The notes beneath the pieces are model-generated. The model was not told the DNA's origin. It saw nothing but the letters and a program-made list of their open reading frames with translations, and ran no database searches. Made by a program: the position numbers and the translations under genes. A stretch of 64,000 nucleotides of DNA. It comes from Pelagibius marinus. GTDB lineage: Bacteria > Pseudomonadota > Alphaproteobacteria > Kiloniellales > Kiloniellaceae. The stretch lies in NCBI RefSeq assembly GCF_014925385.1, contig NZ_JACSDK010000008.1:124001-188000 (forward strand), given 5' to 3'. This document shows positions 52,435 through 61,375 of the stretch, in pieces; positions within the stretch are counted from its first letter, which is position 1, and each line of letters starts with the position of its first letter.

Positions 52435-54087
52435 ATGCTGACCAAAGCGGCAAGTTACGAGGAGTTGGCGGCCCGGTTCCGCTGGCGGATCCCCGAGCAC
52501 TACAACATCGGCGTCGACGCCTGCGACAAGTGGGCCCAAGACAGCAACGGGGGTGGCGACCGCCTGGCGCTGATCCACCTGCACGACGACGGCCGGGAGA
52601 CCCGCTACAGCTTCAAGGACCTGAAGCGCCTCTCCAACCGCTGCGCCAACGTGCTGGAAACCCAGGGCGTGGAGGAAGGCGACAGGGTCGCCATCCTGCT
52701 GGCCCAGGGTCCGGAGACCGCCATCGCGCATCTCGCGACCTACAAGCTGGGCGCCATCGCGGTGCCGCTCTTCGCCCTCTTCGGCGAGGAAGCGCTGCAG
52801 TACCGCCTCGCCAACTCCGGCGCCAAGGTGGTGATCACCGACCAGGCGGGCCTCGCCAAGCTGGAAGCCATCCGCAACGAACTGCCGGCCCTAGAGACCA
52901 TCATCTCCATCGATGGCCCAGGGGAAGGGGGAGAGGCCCTCGACTGGCACCGCCTGCTGGAACGCGCCTCCGACGGCTTCCTGCCGGTCGACACCCTGGC
53001 CAACGATCCCGCCCTCATCATCTATACCTCCGGCACCACCGGGCCGCCCAAGGGCGCGCTGCACGCCCACCGTGTGCTGCTGGGCCACCTGCCCGGCGTG
53101 GAGCTGCCGCAGAACTTCCTGCCGCAGCCGGGCGATCTCTTCTGGACCCCGGCGGACTGGGCCTGGATCGGCGGCCTCCTGGACGTGCTGCTGCCGGCCT
53201 GGCACCACGGCGTGCCGGTGCTGGCCCACCGCTTCGCCAAGTTCGATCCCGAGAAGGCCTTCAAGCTGCTGGCCGACTTCGGCGTGCGCAATTCCTTCCT
53301 GCCGCCCACGGCGCTGAAGATCATGCGCAGCGTGGAAAACCCCGCCGGGCGCTGGAACATGAAGCTGCGCTCCATCGGCAGCGGCGGCGAGACCCTGGGC
53401 GCCGAGATGCTGGAATGGTCGAAGGAGGCCTTCGGCGTCACCGTGAACGAGTTCTACGGCCAGACCGAGTGCAACCTGGTGGTCTCCAACTGCGCCGAGA
53501 TCATGCCGGTCAAACCCGGCTCCATGGGCCGCCCCGTCCCGGGCCACCGCGTCGCGATCATTGACGACGCCGGTAACGAGGTTCCCACGGGCGAGGCCGG
53601 CACCATCGCCGTGCAGCGCCCCGACCCGGTGATGTTCCTGGAGTACTGGCAGAACCCGGAGGCCACGGCGGCCAAGTTCCGCGGCGACTGGCTGATGACC
53701 GGCGACATGGGCGCCATGGACGAGGACGGCTACCTGCGCTTCGTCGGGCGTGACGACGATGTCATCACCTCCGGCGGCTACCGCATCGGCCCGGGCGAGA
53801 TCGAAGATTGTCTTCTCAAGCATCCCGCCGTCGCCCTGGCGGCGGCTGTAGGCGTGCCCGACCCGGTGCGCACCGAGCGGGTGAAGGCCTTCATCGTGCT
53901 GAAGGAAGGACGCAGCGGCGACGATGCGCTGGTGCGCGAGATCCAGGACTTCGTGAAGACCCGCCTCGCCGCCCACGAGTATCCGCGCGAGGTCGCCTTC
54001 GTCGACAGCCTGCCGATGACCGCCACCGGCAAGATCATCCGCAAGGCGCTGCGGGAAGAGTCCGGGCGAGAAACCTCGTCCGGCTAA
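52435..54087 (+). CDS. Acyl-CoA synthetase (AMP-forming, ACSM-like)
   Basis: A 550-residue ATP-dependent enzyme that activates a fatty or aromatic acid to its CoA ester. Motifs seen: IIYTSGTTGPPKGALHAH (AMP loop), NEFYGQTECN, the GRDDDVITSGGYRIGPGEIE hinge and the catalytic lysine in MTATGKIIRKAL. It resembles medium-chain ACSM-type ligases. The ATG at 52435 (MLTKAASYEELAARF) is the best start. The region 53896-54060 is duplicated at 56876-57040. A P-type ATPase gene follows after 22 bases, so the two may share a transcript. Confidence 0.93.
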   Translation: MLTKAASYEELAARFRWRIPEHYNIGVDACDKWAQDSNGGGDRLALIHLHDDGRETRYSFKDLKRLSNRCANVLETQGVEEGDRVAILLAQGPETAIAHLATYKLGAIAVPLFALFGEEALQYRLANSGAKVVITDQAGLAKLEAIRNELPALETIISIDGPGEGGEALDWHRLLERASDGFLPVDTLANDPALIIYTSGTTGPPKGALHAHRVLLGHLPGVELPQNFLPQPGDLFWTPADWAWIGGLLDVLLPAWHHGVPVLAHRFAKFDPEKAFKLLADFGVRNSFLPPTALKIMRSVENPAGRWNMKLRSIGSGGETLGAEMLEWSKEAFGVTVNEFYGQTECNLVVSNCAEIMPVKPGSMGRPVPGHRVAIIDDAGNEVPTGEAGTIAVQRPDPVMFLEYWQNPEATAAKFRGDWLMTGDMGAMDEDGYLRFVGRDDDVITSGGYRIGPGEIEDCLLKHPAVALAAAVGVPDPVRTERVKAFIVLKEGRSGDDALVREIQDFVKTRLAAHEYPREVAFVDSLPMTATGKIIRKALREESGRETSSG

Positions 54088-54109
54088 CCAGGAGGGAGTA
54101 ACTTGCAGC

Positions 54110-56863
54110 ATGCCGGTTTCGCCACCTACGCCTGAACAGAAGCAAGAGCAGGCTTCGCCGCTGCCCACGGCCATGCAACAGGACTGGCATACCTTGGATC
54201 AGGCAGCCGCTCTTGCGGCGCTGCAAAGTGCGCCGGGCGGCCTGGCGGAGGACGAAGCCGGCCGGCGCCTGGAGGCCTTCGGTCCTAACCGCCTGCCGCA
54301 AAAGCGGCCGCGCGGCGCCGTCATGCGTTTCCTGGTGCATTTCCACAATCTGTTGATCTATGTCCTGATCGCGGCCGGCATGCTGGCGGCGGCAATCGGC
54401 CACGGTACCGACGCCCTGGTGATCTTCGCCGTCGTTCTGGTCAATGCCGTGATCGGTTTCGTCCAGGAAGGCCGCGCCGAGAGGGCGCTGGAGGCGATCC
54501 GCGCCATGATCGACCCGAATGCCTCGGTCCTGCGTGGCGGCCGCCGGGTGACGGTCCGCGCCGACAGCCTGGTGCCCGGGGACGTCGTGCTGCTGGAGGC
54601 GGGCGACCGGGTCCCCGCCGATCTGCGCCTTATCCGGGCGCGCAACCTGCGCATCGACGAAGCAATCCTCACCGGTGAGTCAGTGCCCGTCGACAAGTCG
54701 ACCGCGGCGGTGGATGCCCAGGCCTCCCTGGGCGACCGCTTCTCCATGGCATTTTCCGGGACATTCGTCACCGCCGGCCAGGGCAGCGGCGTGGCCGTCG
54801 CCACCGGGGCAGCCACCGAACTGGGTCGCATCAGCCGCATGATCGGCGCGGTCGAGCGCCTGACGACACCGCTGGTGCGCCAGATGGACCACTTCGCCAA
54901 GCAGGTCACCTTCGCAGTGCTCTCGATCTCGGTGCTGGTCTTCGGCTATGCCACCCTCGTACAGGCCTACGCGTTGGACGAGGCCTTCATGGCCGTGGTC
55001 GGCCTCGCCGTCGCGGCGATCCCGGAGGGCCTGCCTGCGGTGATGACCATCACCTTGGCCGTCGGCGTGCAGCGCATGGCCAGCCGCAATGCGATCATCC
55101 GGCGCCTGCCGGCCGTGGAGACTCTCGGCTCGGTCTCGATCATCTGCTCCGACAAGACCGGCACGCTGACCCGCAACGAGATGACGGCCGGCAAAGTCGT
55201 CACCGCGCTGGCCACCTTCGACGTCGAGGGCGCGGGCTACCAGCCGGAAGGCGTCTTCCGTGTCGCCGGCGGGCTCATCGATCCGCCCGCCTATCCGGTG
55301 TTGGAGGAGCTGAGCCTGGCCGGGCTGCTGTGCAACGACGCCCAACTGCGCCAGCTCGACGGCACCTGGATCGTCGACGGCGATCCGATGGAGGGAGCCC
55401 TGGTGTCGCTGGCGCTGAAGGCCAGGCACGATCCCGGCAGTGCCCGCGCGCGATTTTCGCGGCTGGACGAAATCCCCTTCGACTCCCGCCACCGCTACAT
55501 GGCGACCCTGCACGCGCGGCAGGGCCGTCCGCCGGTGGCCTACGTCAAGGGCGCGCCGGAGCGCCTGGTGGACATGTGCACCGAAGAAGCCACGCCCGAC
55601 GGCGACCGGCCGCTCGATGCGGCGCGCTGGCACCGCGAGATCGAGACCCTGGCGGCGGCCGGCCAGCGGGTCATCGCTCTGGCCCGGCACAGCCTTCCCG
55701 CGGGCAGCGAAACGATCGCCCCCGGCGACGTCGAAAGCGGCCTCTGTCTGCTCGGACTTGTCGGTCTGATCGATCCGCCGCGCCCGGAAGCCATTGCCGC
55801 TGTGGCGGAATGCCGGGCGGCGGGAATCCGGGTGAAGATGATCACCGGCGACCACGCCGCCACTGCCCGGACCATCGCCCTGCAGCTGGGTCTGGACGAC
55901 GACCCCAAGGCGGTGACCGGCCACGATCTGGACAACGCCGACGGCGACGATTTCCACGCCCACGCCCGCGACGCCACGGTCTTCGCCCGCACCAGTCCGG
56001 AGCACAAGCTGCGTCTGGTCGAATCGCTTCAGGCCGACGGCTCGATCATCGCGATGACCGGCGACGGGGTGAATGACGCACCGGCGCTCAAGCGCGCAGA
56101 CGTCGGCGTCGCCATGGGCGGCAAGGGCACTGAGGCGGCCAAGGAAGCCAGCGAAATGGTTCTGGCCGACGACAACTTCGCCTCCATCGTGGCGGCGGTG
56201 CGTGAGGGGCGCACCGTTTACGACAACCTCACGAAGGTGATCGCCTGGACGCTGCCGACCAACGGCGGCGAGGCCTTCACCATCGTCCTGGCGATCCTCC
56301 TCGGCCTCGCCCTGCCGGTAACTCCGGTGCAGATCCTCTGGATCAACATGATCACCGCCGTCGCCCTCGGACTCACGCTGGCCTTTGAGCCGACTGAGGC
56401 CAATGCCATGCGCCGTCCGGCGCGGCCGGCCGGCCAGCGCCTGCTGTCGGGACGGCTGCTGTGGCGTATCGCCTTCGTCTCGGCGCTTATGGTCGCCGGC
56501 ACCTTCGGCGTCTACTTATGGGCGACCGGGCGCGGCCTGTCGCCGGAGACGGCACGGACCATGGTCGTGAATGCCCTCGTGGTCATGGAGATCTTTTATC
56601 TCTTCAGCGTGCGCTACGTGCACGGCACCTCGCTGACCTGGCGGGGCCTGCTCGGCACGCGTGCCGTGCTGATCGGCGTCGCTACGGTGGTGGTCGCTCA
56701 GGTCGCCTTCACCTACCTGCCGCCGATGCAGGCGCTGTTCGGCAGTGAGGCGCTGTCCCTCGACCAGTGCCTGCCGATCTTCGCCGTGGGCGTGGCGCTC
56801 TTGCTGATCGTCGAACTGGAAAAGCGCGTGGCGGCCTGGCTCCGGCCCGGACGCAGCGCCTAG
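54110..56863 (+). CDS. Cation-transporting P-type ATPase (P2A/P2B-like)
   Basis: A 917-residue inner-membrane pump of the calcium/sodium-type P2 class. It has an N-terminal cation_ATPase_N domain, M1-M2, an actuator domain with the TGES motif (ILTGESVP), M4 with PEGLPAVMT, and phosphorylated Asp348 in DKTGTLT. The nucleotide domain has KGAPERL, the hinge TGDGVNDAPALKRADVG, and a C-terminal helical bundle follows. The ion is not certain. It has a strong GGAGGGAG ribosome site and lies between the acyl-CoA synthetase and a duplicated fragment of it, an odd position suggesting insertion. Confidence 0.94.
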   Translation: MPVSPPTPEQKQEQASPLPTAMQQDWHTLDQAAALAALQSAPGGLAEDEAGRRLEAFGPNRLPQKRPRGAVMRFLVHFHNLLIYVLIAAGMLAAAIGHGTDALVIFAVVLVNAVIGFVQEGRAERALEAIRAMIDPNASVLRGGRRVTVRADSLVPGDVVLLEAGDRVPADLRLIRARNLRIDEAILTGESVPVDKSTAAVDAQASLGDRFSMAFSGTFVTAGQGSGVAVATGAATELGRISRMIGAVERLTTPLVRQMDHFAKQVTFAVLSISVLVFGYATLVQAYALDEAFMAVVGLAVAAIPEGLPAVMTITLAVGVQRMASRNAIIRRLPAVETLGSVSIICSDKTGTLTRNEMTAGKVVTALATFDVEGAGYQPEGVFRVAGGLIDPPAYPVLEELSLAGLLCNDAQLRQLDGTWIVDGDPMEGALVSLALKARHDPGSARARFSRLDEIPFDSRHRYMATLHARQGRPPVAYVKGAPERLVDMCTEEATPDGDRPLDAARWHREIETLAAAGQRVIALARHSLPAGSETIAPGDVESGLCLLGLVGLIDPPRPEAIAAVAECRAAGIRVKMITGDHAATARTIALQLGLDDDPKAVTGHDLDNADGDDFHAHARDATVFARTSPEHKLRLVESLQADGSIIAMTGDGVNDAPALKRADVGVAMGGKGTEAAKEASEMVLADDNFASIVAAVREGRTVYDNLTKVIAWTLPTNGGEAFTIVLAILLGLALPVTPVQILWINMITAVALGLTLAFEPTEANAMRRPARPAGQRLLSGRLLWRIAFVSALMVAGTFGVYLWATGRGLSPETARTMVVNALVVMEIFYLFSVRYVHGTSLTWRGLLGTRAVLIGVATVVVAQVAFTYLPPMQALFGSEALSLDQCLPIFAVGVALLLIVELEKRVAAWLRPGRSA

Positions 56864-56875
56864 CGGTTCGGCCGC

Positions 56876-57067
56876 GTGGTGAAGGAAGGCCGCCAGGGCG
56901 ATGACGCGCTGGTGCGCGAGATTCAGGACTACGTGAAGACACGCCTTACCGCCCACGAATACCCGCGCGAGGTCGCCTTCGTCGACAGCCTGCCGATGAC
57001 CGCCACCGGCAAGATCATCCGCAGGGCCCTGCGGGAGCAAAATGCCGGCGCAACCGCGAAGGCATGA
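56876..57067 (+). pseudogene. Duplicated C-terminal fragment of acyl-CoA synthetase
   Basis: A frame of 63 residues starting at a GTG nearly repeats the end of the acyl-CoA synthetase: EGR-GDDALVREIQD, then HEYPREVAFVDSLPMTATGK and the catalytic lysine. By hand count about 48 of 54 residues and about 89% of 161 bases are identical to 53896-54060, with an identical 61-base run (56963-57023 versus 53983-54043). The rest of the ligase is missing, so it is a remnant. It begins 13 bases after the stop of the P-type ATPase. No ribosome site is evident. Confidence 0.85.
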
Positions 57068-57444
57068 TGAAGCGCGGGGTAGCTTGCCAAGCCGTGGCTG
57101 CCCCTTCTATAAAGGCCGAGCGCCCGCAGCAGCGGGCAGTTTGGCAATAAGGGCAATCGACAGGTCATGGACCACGCGGAAAAGACCTTCCTGTTTCTAG
57201 CCTCCCCTCCTCCCCCTCCGGGCAATTGAACTTTCCGGCAGGGCAGGTTTCACCTGCCGCCGGGATCGTTTGCCGAGGGAGAAGTTTCGGGAGTGCCCAC
57301 CGCACAGGCTTCCTGTCGCGTGTTGCCTACGCGCCTGACGTAATGCGGCCACGCCCCCCTTTCCCTCATCACCAGTAATACGCAACCGCGCAAGACCGTC
57401 TGTGTCGGCATGGCGCCGTTGCAGGGCCGTGTTCGGCCCGCTGC
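57068..57444. other. Intergenic region before the MFS transporter
   Basis: About 377 bases with no recognised gene. A short CTATAAAG stretch near 57107 and a CCCTCC-rich patch near 57204 are the only notable points. A 20-codon frame from 57167 has no ribosome site. The MFS gene's promoter must lie here but was not located. Confidence 0.4.
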
Positions 57445-58623
57445 ATGGGGTATCTGGCCATGTCCAGTCTCAAGCTTCTTTTCGTTATCGGCGTTGCCGC
57501 TTCCCTGCTAATGGTCGGCGTCGGCATGATCGTACCGCTGCTGCCGCAGCGCGTGATGCTTCTCTCCGGATCTCTGCAAAGCGCGGGCTTCATCGCGTCA
57601 TCCTTCGCCATCTCCTATGTTCTGATTCAGCTTCCCCTCGGAAGGTTCGCCGATCGTTTGGGCGTGAAGCCTTTCCTGTTGCTGGGCTACGGCCTCTGCG
57701 CCCTTTCCGGCGTTCTGTTCTTCTACGCCGCTTCACCGAAGGCACTCTACCTCGGCCGCTTCATCCAGGGCTTGGGGGAAGCACCCATCTGGGCCTTGGG
57801 ACCGGCCCTGCTGTCGCTCGCCTATCCGCAGGCGAAAGGCCGGGTCATCGGCCTCTACAACGCGGCGATCCACACCGGGCTGGCGGCCGGCCCTCTGCTT
57901 GGAATCCTGTTGTTCCCAAGGGGCGAAGGACAGCTGCCCTTTCTCGTCTTCGCTGCCTTGTGCGGCCTGGGCGGCGTCACGGTGCTGCTGCTGCCGCGCC
58001 GCCCCACACCAAAGGAGCAGATCGTCGGCAAGCCCGCGAGCCTGGGAGAAACCCTCGCCCTGCTAAGGCTGCGCGGCCCGCTGACCGCGCTGTCCGGCAT
58101 CTTTCTCTACGGCGCCGGCTACGGCATCTTCATCAGCGTGCTACCGGCCTCGCTGGTTCACGCAAAAGGCTTCAGCGCCTCTTCGACAGCCGTCGTTTTC
58201 GCCCTGTTCTACGGGGCGATAAGCCTCTCGCAGATCGTCGCCGGACCACTGTCGGACAGGCAAGGGCGGCATCCCTACATGGTGGCCGGCTTGGTTCTGG
58301 CGGCAGCCGGCTTCGCCAGCTTCACTCCGCTACCCCAGCCCTGGACCTTCGGCGCCCTGACACTGGCCAGCCTGGGCCTCGGCATCTTCTGCGTCGCCTC
58401 CATGGCCTACCTGAACGACTGCGTACCCGCGGCACTGAAAGGCACGATCTCCGGCAGTTACTACCTGTCGTGGGGGCTGGGGTATTTTGTCGGCCCTGTC
58501 GCTGTCGGGTACTTGGCGGAAGCGAGCGGCGCCCTGGCCGCCTACGCCCTGCTAGCCGGCGCCTTCGCGCTGCAGGCCCTCGCCTTGCACCGTAGCCGGG
58601 AGGCCCCGGCAAAGCCCGGCTAG
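57445..58623 (+). CDS. MFS transporter
   Basis: A 392-residue inner-membrane carrier with about twelve helices. The first helix pair is followed by the loop motif GRFADRLGVKP between helices 2 and 3, as in the major facilitator family. GRFIQGLGEAPIWALGPALLS marks helices 4-5, and the second half has a matching GPLSDRQGRHPYM loop. Its type suggests drug or metabolite export; the substrate is unknown. A second ATG at 57460 is possible. No regulator is adjacent. It converges with the next gene, ten bases apart. Confidence 0.9.
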   Translation: MGYLAMSSLKLLFVIGVAASLLMVGVGMIVPLLPQRVMLLSGSLQSAGFIASSFAISYVLIQLPLGRFADRLGVKPFLLLGYGLCALSGVLFFYAASPKALYLGRFIQGLGEAPIWALGPALLSLAYPQAKGRVIGLYNAAIHTGLAAGPLLGILLFPRGEGQLPFLVFAALCGLGGVTVLLLPRRPTPKEQIVGKPASLGETLALLRLRGPLTALSGIFLYGAGYGIFISVLPASLVHAKGFSASSTAVVFALFYGAISLSQIVAGPLSDRQGRHPYMVAGLVLAAAGFASFTPLPQPWTFGALTLASLGLGIFCVASMAYLNDCVPAALKGTISGSYYLSWGLGYFVGPVAVGYLAEASGALAAYALLAGAFALQALALHRSREAPAKPG

Positions 58624-58632
58624 CGGGCGTGC

Positions 58633-59172
58633 CTAGCGGTTCGGGCGCGTGGTGAGGATGGCCTGGGCGTCGGCGCGCGGCGACTTGGAGGTGATCAGCA
58701 CCACCTCGTAGAGGATGCGCCCCGAGCTGGAACGGTAGGTTTCCTCGCGCTGGTCGATGCTGCGGATGTACTCGCGGCGGTCACCGATCTTGTCGAGCGG
58801 CAGGCCCTTGCGGCGCACGTATTCAGAAAACACCAGCGAGACCTGGTCGGCGCTGGCCTGCTGCGCGATCACGCTGCAGGTGTCGTCGGCGAAGAGCACC
58901 AGGGCGAAGAGGCCGGCGTCGTTCTCCGCCGACCAGACCTCGCCGCGCTTGCCCTCAAGGAAGGCCTGCGCCTGCTGCTGCGGAAACTGCCGCAGCTGCG
59001 GCGTGGCCTTGATCCAGTCGCGCAGGTCGCGCGTGTCCTCAACATGTTTCAGGCAGGATTGCACGAAGAGCCCCACCACCTCGCGCGCCTGGTCCGCCGC
59101 CCGGACTGGTTGGGCCGTCAGGGCCAGCAGCAGGCCCAGCATTGTTCCCGCTCTCGCGATCGTGATCCGCAT
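58633..59172 (-). CDS. Putative periplasmic protein of unknown function
   Basis: A 179-residue protein with an N-terminal signal peptide (TMLGLLLALTAQPVRAA, cleaved near residue 25). The mature part has VVGLFVQSCLKHVEDTRDLRDWI near its start, two cysteines that may pair (CLKHV and CSVIAQ), and a basic C-terminal end (RPNR). I do not recognise a family. The last bases (58631-58655) match, with one difference, the sequence just after the P-type ATPase stop (56858-56882). Confidence 0.7.
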   Translation of the reverse strand: MRITIARAGTMLGLLLALTAQPVRAADQAREVVGLFVQSCLKHVEDTRDLRDWIKATPQLRQFPQQQAQAFLEGKRGEVWSAENDAGLFALVLFADDTCSVIAQQASADQVSLVFSEYVRRKGLPLDKIGDRREYIRSIDQREETYRSSSGRILYEVVLITSKSPRADAQAILTTRPNR

Positions 59173-59369
59173 GATTGGCTGCCGTCTTCTCCAAGGTTTT
59201 GCAAGGCCGCGACCCTAGCAGGTCGGGCCGGCAGGGGCGACCCCCCTCGCCCACCCTTGCCCGCCCTCGCCCCTGGGGGCTGGACCGGCGCCGCGTTGCG
59301 CGCTAGTCACTGAACAAAGGAAGCCCGGAACGCTTCCGGCAATCAATCTCGGAGGATCCGCAGGCCGCC

Positions 59370-59969
59370 ATGAGCAAAGTGATCGACTACTACCTGACCC
59401 TGATTTCGCCCTGGACCTACCTGGGCAGCCAGCGACTCGCCGAGATCGCCGCGCGCCACGGCGCCGAGGTCCGCGTGACGCCGGTGAACTTCGGCGAAGT
59501 CTTCCCGCGCACCGGCGGCCTGCCGCTGGCCAAGCGCGCGCCCGAACGCCAGGCCTACCGCATGATGGAGCTGAAGCGCTGGCGCAAGCACCTGGACATC
59601 CCGATCAATCTGGAGCCCAAGTTCTTCCCGGCCAACGACCGCCTGGCCGCCTGCATGGTCCTGGCCGCCGCGGAGACCGGCGGCAAGCCGCTGGAGCTGG
59701 CCCAGGCCTTCGGCAAAGCCGTCTGGGAGCAGGAGCGCGACATCGCCGACGAAGACACCTGCAAGGCCATCGCCCAGGAGACCGGCCACGACGCCGAGGC
59801 CCTGCTGGCCAAGGCCCAGGAAGAAGCCACGCAGAAACGCTACGACAAGCAGACCGAGGACGCCATCGCCCGCGGCGTCTTCGGCGCGCCGAGCTATGTC
59901 TACAAGGACGAGATCTTCTGGGGCCAGGACCGCCTGGACTTCCTCGACCGGGCGCTCAGCGAGGGCTGA
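59370..59969 (+). CDS. 2-hydroxychromene-2-carboxylate isomerase/DsbA-family (kappa GST-like)
   Basis: A 199-residue thioredoxin-fold enzyme. The active-site serine lies in TLISPWTYLGSQRL, and the C-terminal block is GVFGAPSYVYKDEIFWGQDRLDFL. Homologues use glutathione to isomerise hydroxychromene carboxylates in naphthalene degradation. Many genomic homologues have no known aromatic pathway, and none is seen here. The GGAGG ribosome site before the ATG at 59370 supports the start. Confidence 0.92.
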   Translation: MSKVIDYYLTLISPWTYLGSQRLAEIAARHGAEVRVTPVNFGEVFPRTGGLPLAKRAPERQAYRMMELKRWRKHLDIPINLEPKFFPANDRLAACMVLAAAETGGKPLELAQAFGKAVWEQERDIADEDTCKAIAQETGHDAEALLAKAQEEATQKRYDKQTEDAIARGVFGAPSYVYKDEIFWGQDRLDFLDRALSEG

Positions 59970-60007
59970 CGGCTTAACGGCAAGCAGCTTCACGTTGACA
60001 GAGTGTC

Positions 60008-60113
60008 ACCCCCACCCTAGCCCTCCCCCATCGAAGGGGGAGGGAATGTTTTTATGAGCTGTGCTCCGCTGCCTTCCCCTCCCCCCTTGTGGGGGAGGGC
60101 TAGGGTGGGGGGT
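60008..60113. repeat. REP-like palindrome pair (intergenic inverted repeat)
   Basis: A 22-base arm (60008-60029) and its complement (60091-60113, one extra G) contain the CCCACCCTAGCCCTCCCCC motif. Each arm also folds locally (CCCTCCCCC-N5-AGGGGGAGGG, and CCCCTCCCCCC opposite GGGGGAGGG). This type of GC-rich palindrome recurs between genes in alphaproteobacteria. It is not a gene; effects on transcript ends are possible. No other copy was noticed in this window. Confidence 0.75.
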
Positions 60114-60141
60114 AAATCGCAGACCCTTTGGCGGCAAAAAG

Positions 60142-60169
60142 AAAAAGGGGCCCCGGAGGGCCCCTTTTT
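60142..60169. terminator. Bidirectional Rho-independent terminator
   Basis: AAAAAGGGGCCC and GGGCCCCTTTTT flank a CGGA loop. It sits between two convergent genes: 173 bases after the isomerase stop and 25 bases after the stop of the unknown protein on the minus strand. The T tract on either strand fits both. Confidence 0.85.
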
Positions 60170-60193
60170 GCGAGCTTCCGACCCCCGCGGCCT

Positions 60194-61219
60194 TTAGGCC
60201 ACGAGATTGAGGCTTTCCGCCTCCTCCTGAGCCGTTGCATCGTTTTCCAGCGAGGTGATCTTGAGCTGCGCGTCGAGCAGCAGCTTGGTGATCGACTCAC
60301 CCTTGTCGTTCTTGTAGGTGCTGACCGCGTAGATGGTCAGGCGGGTCTGCAGGTCGACCGCGTCTTCGGCCAGCTGCCTGCGCACCTCGGCCAGGGTCTG
60401 CTCCAGCTCGCCGGCGGGGACTTCGGTCTCCTCGCCCTCAGCCGGCGCCGTTTCCTCGCCCTCGGCGGGCAGGGTTTCGACGGCGTCGCCGGCCTCGGCA
60501 TCAGGCGTCTCGACCGGCTGCGCGGCGCCGTCCAGGATCTTCTGGGCCAGTTCCTGCGGGGTGGCGAGATCGTCGGGATCGATAACCAGCAGCGGCACCT
60601 GGCCCCCAGCACTTCCGGCACCTTCGACGCCGGTCGCCTGGATCTGCTGCTCGAAGCTGAGCTTGGCGACGGAGACGGAAACCTCGCCGGTGTCCCGGTT
60701 GACCTCGATCTCCAGCGACTGGGCGACCAGCGAGGTGGACTGGCTGACGTTGCCGCCGGAAATGGTGGTCACCTGGCTGAAAGCGGCGAAGGACAGCTCG
60801 GCGGTGAAGTTCACCCCGTCCTTCAGGGCGTCGAGCACCGGCTCGACGAAGGCCTTTGTGAAGTTCTCCACGGCGGCGCTGTCGAAGCCGAAGGCCTTCA
60901 GCGCCTTGCCGAGGTCATGGCGCAGGGCCTCCAGCGCCTTGCGCAGGAAGCCGCCGGCCTGGCCCAGCGCGGACTTGCCCTCGGTCTCGGCGACGGCGTC
61001 GCCGCTGCCCTCCGCGTCCTCGGCGGTGTTCTCCGCCGCCTGGGCCTCCGGCGACAGCCGCAGGCTGTCGCGGCCGTGATGGCCGCGGCCAACGTTCTGA
61101 TGGTCCACGTGCTGGCGCTGGCCCTGCCCGCGCCCGGCCTGCTCGGCCGCCGCGGCGCCTTCGCCACGATTGAAGATCCCGGGGAAGAAGCCGGGAAGGT
61201 CTTGCAGTGAGGGAAGCAT
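60194..61219 (-). CDS. Acidic unknown protein with alanine/glutamate repeats
   Basis: A 341-residue protein without signal peptide. The N-terminus (MLPSLQDLPGFFPGIFNRGE) is followed by a Gln/His/Arg-rich stretch and a RDSLRLSPEAQ segment. A predicted helical and strand core (FGFDSAAVENFTKAFVEPVL, VTTISGGNVSQSTS) follows. An acidic repeat zone has two adjacent copies of AEGEET. A coiled-coil end follows. The ATG at 61219 follows AGGAGGAGG, which sets the start; the frame continues 42 codons upstream without a ribosome site. I do not recognise a family with confidence. Confidence 0.7.
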   Translation of the reverse strand: MLPSLQDLPGFFPGIFNRGEGAAAAEQAGRGQGQRQHVDHQNVGRGHHGRDSLRLSPEAQAAENTAEDAEGSGDAVAETEGKSALGQAGGFLRKALEALRHDLGKALKAFGFDSAAVENFTKAFVEPVLDALKDGVNFTAELSFAAFSQVTTISGGNVSQSTSLVAQSLEIEVNRDTGEVSVSVAKLSFEQQIQATGVEGAGSAGGQVPLLVIDPDDLATPQELAQKILDGAAQPVETPDAEAGDAVETLPAEGEETAPAEGEETEVPAGELEQTLAEVRRQLAEDAVDLQTRLTIYAVSTYKNDKGESITKLLLDAQLKITSLENDATAQEEAESLNLVA

Positions 61220-61318
61220 GGTGTCCTCCTCCTGAGGCGGCGCGCCGGGGCCCTTACCCGGGGCCGGACCGGAAGGGCTTTCCTGCCCTCCGCTGCGCTC
61301 GATGACGCCAAATGGGTG

Positions 61319-61336
61319 ATCCAAATTATCTTGGAT
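61319..61336. promoter_or_regulatory. Inverted repeat ATCCAA-N6-TTGGAT, possible operator
   Basis: Perfect 6-base arms in AT-richer sequence 100 bases upstream of the minus-strand unknown gene (start 61219). The position suits an operator or promoter for that gene or for a rightward transcript. Confidence 0.35.
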
Positions 61337-61375
61337 TTTATGCAATCGAAGGTGAAGGAATCCTTAGCCCGAGAC

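Noticed and set aside
57068-57444. Short frames before the MFS transporter
   Set aside because: No ribosome sites, no similarity, and proline- or arginine-rich random composition.
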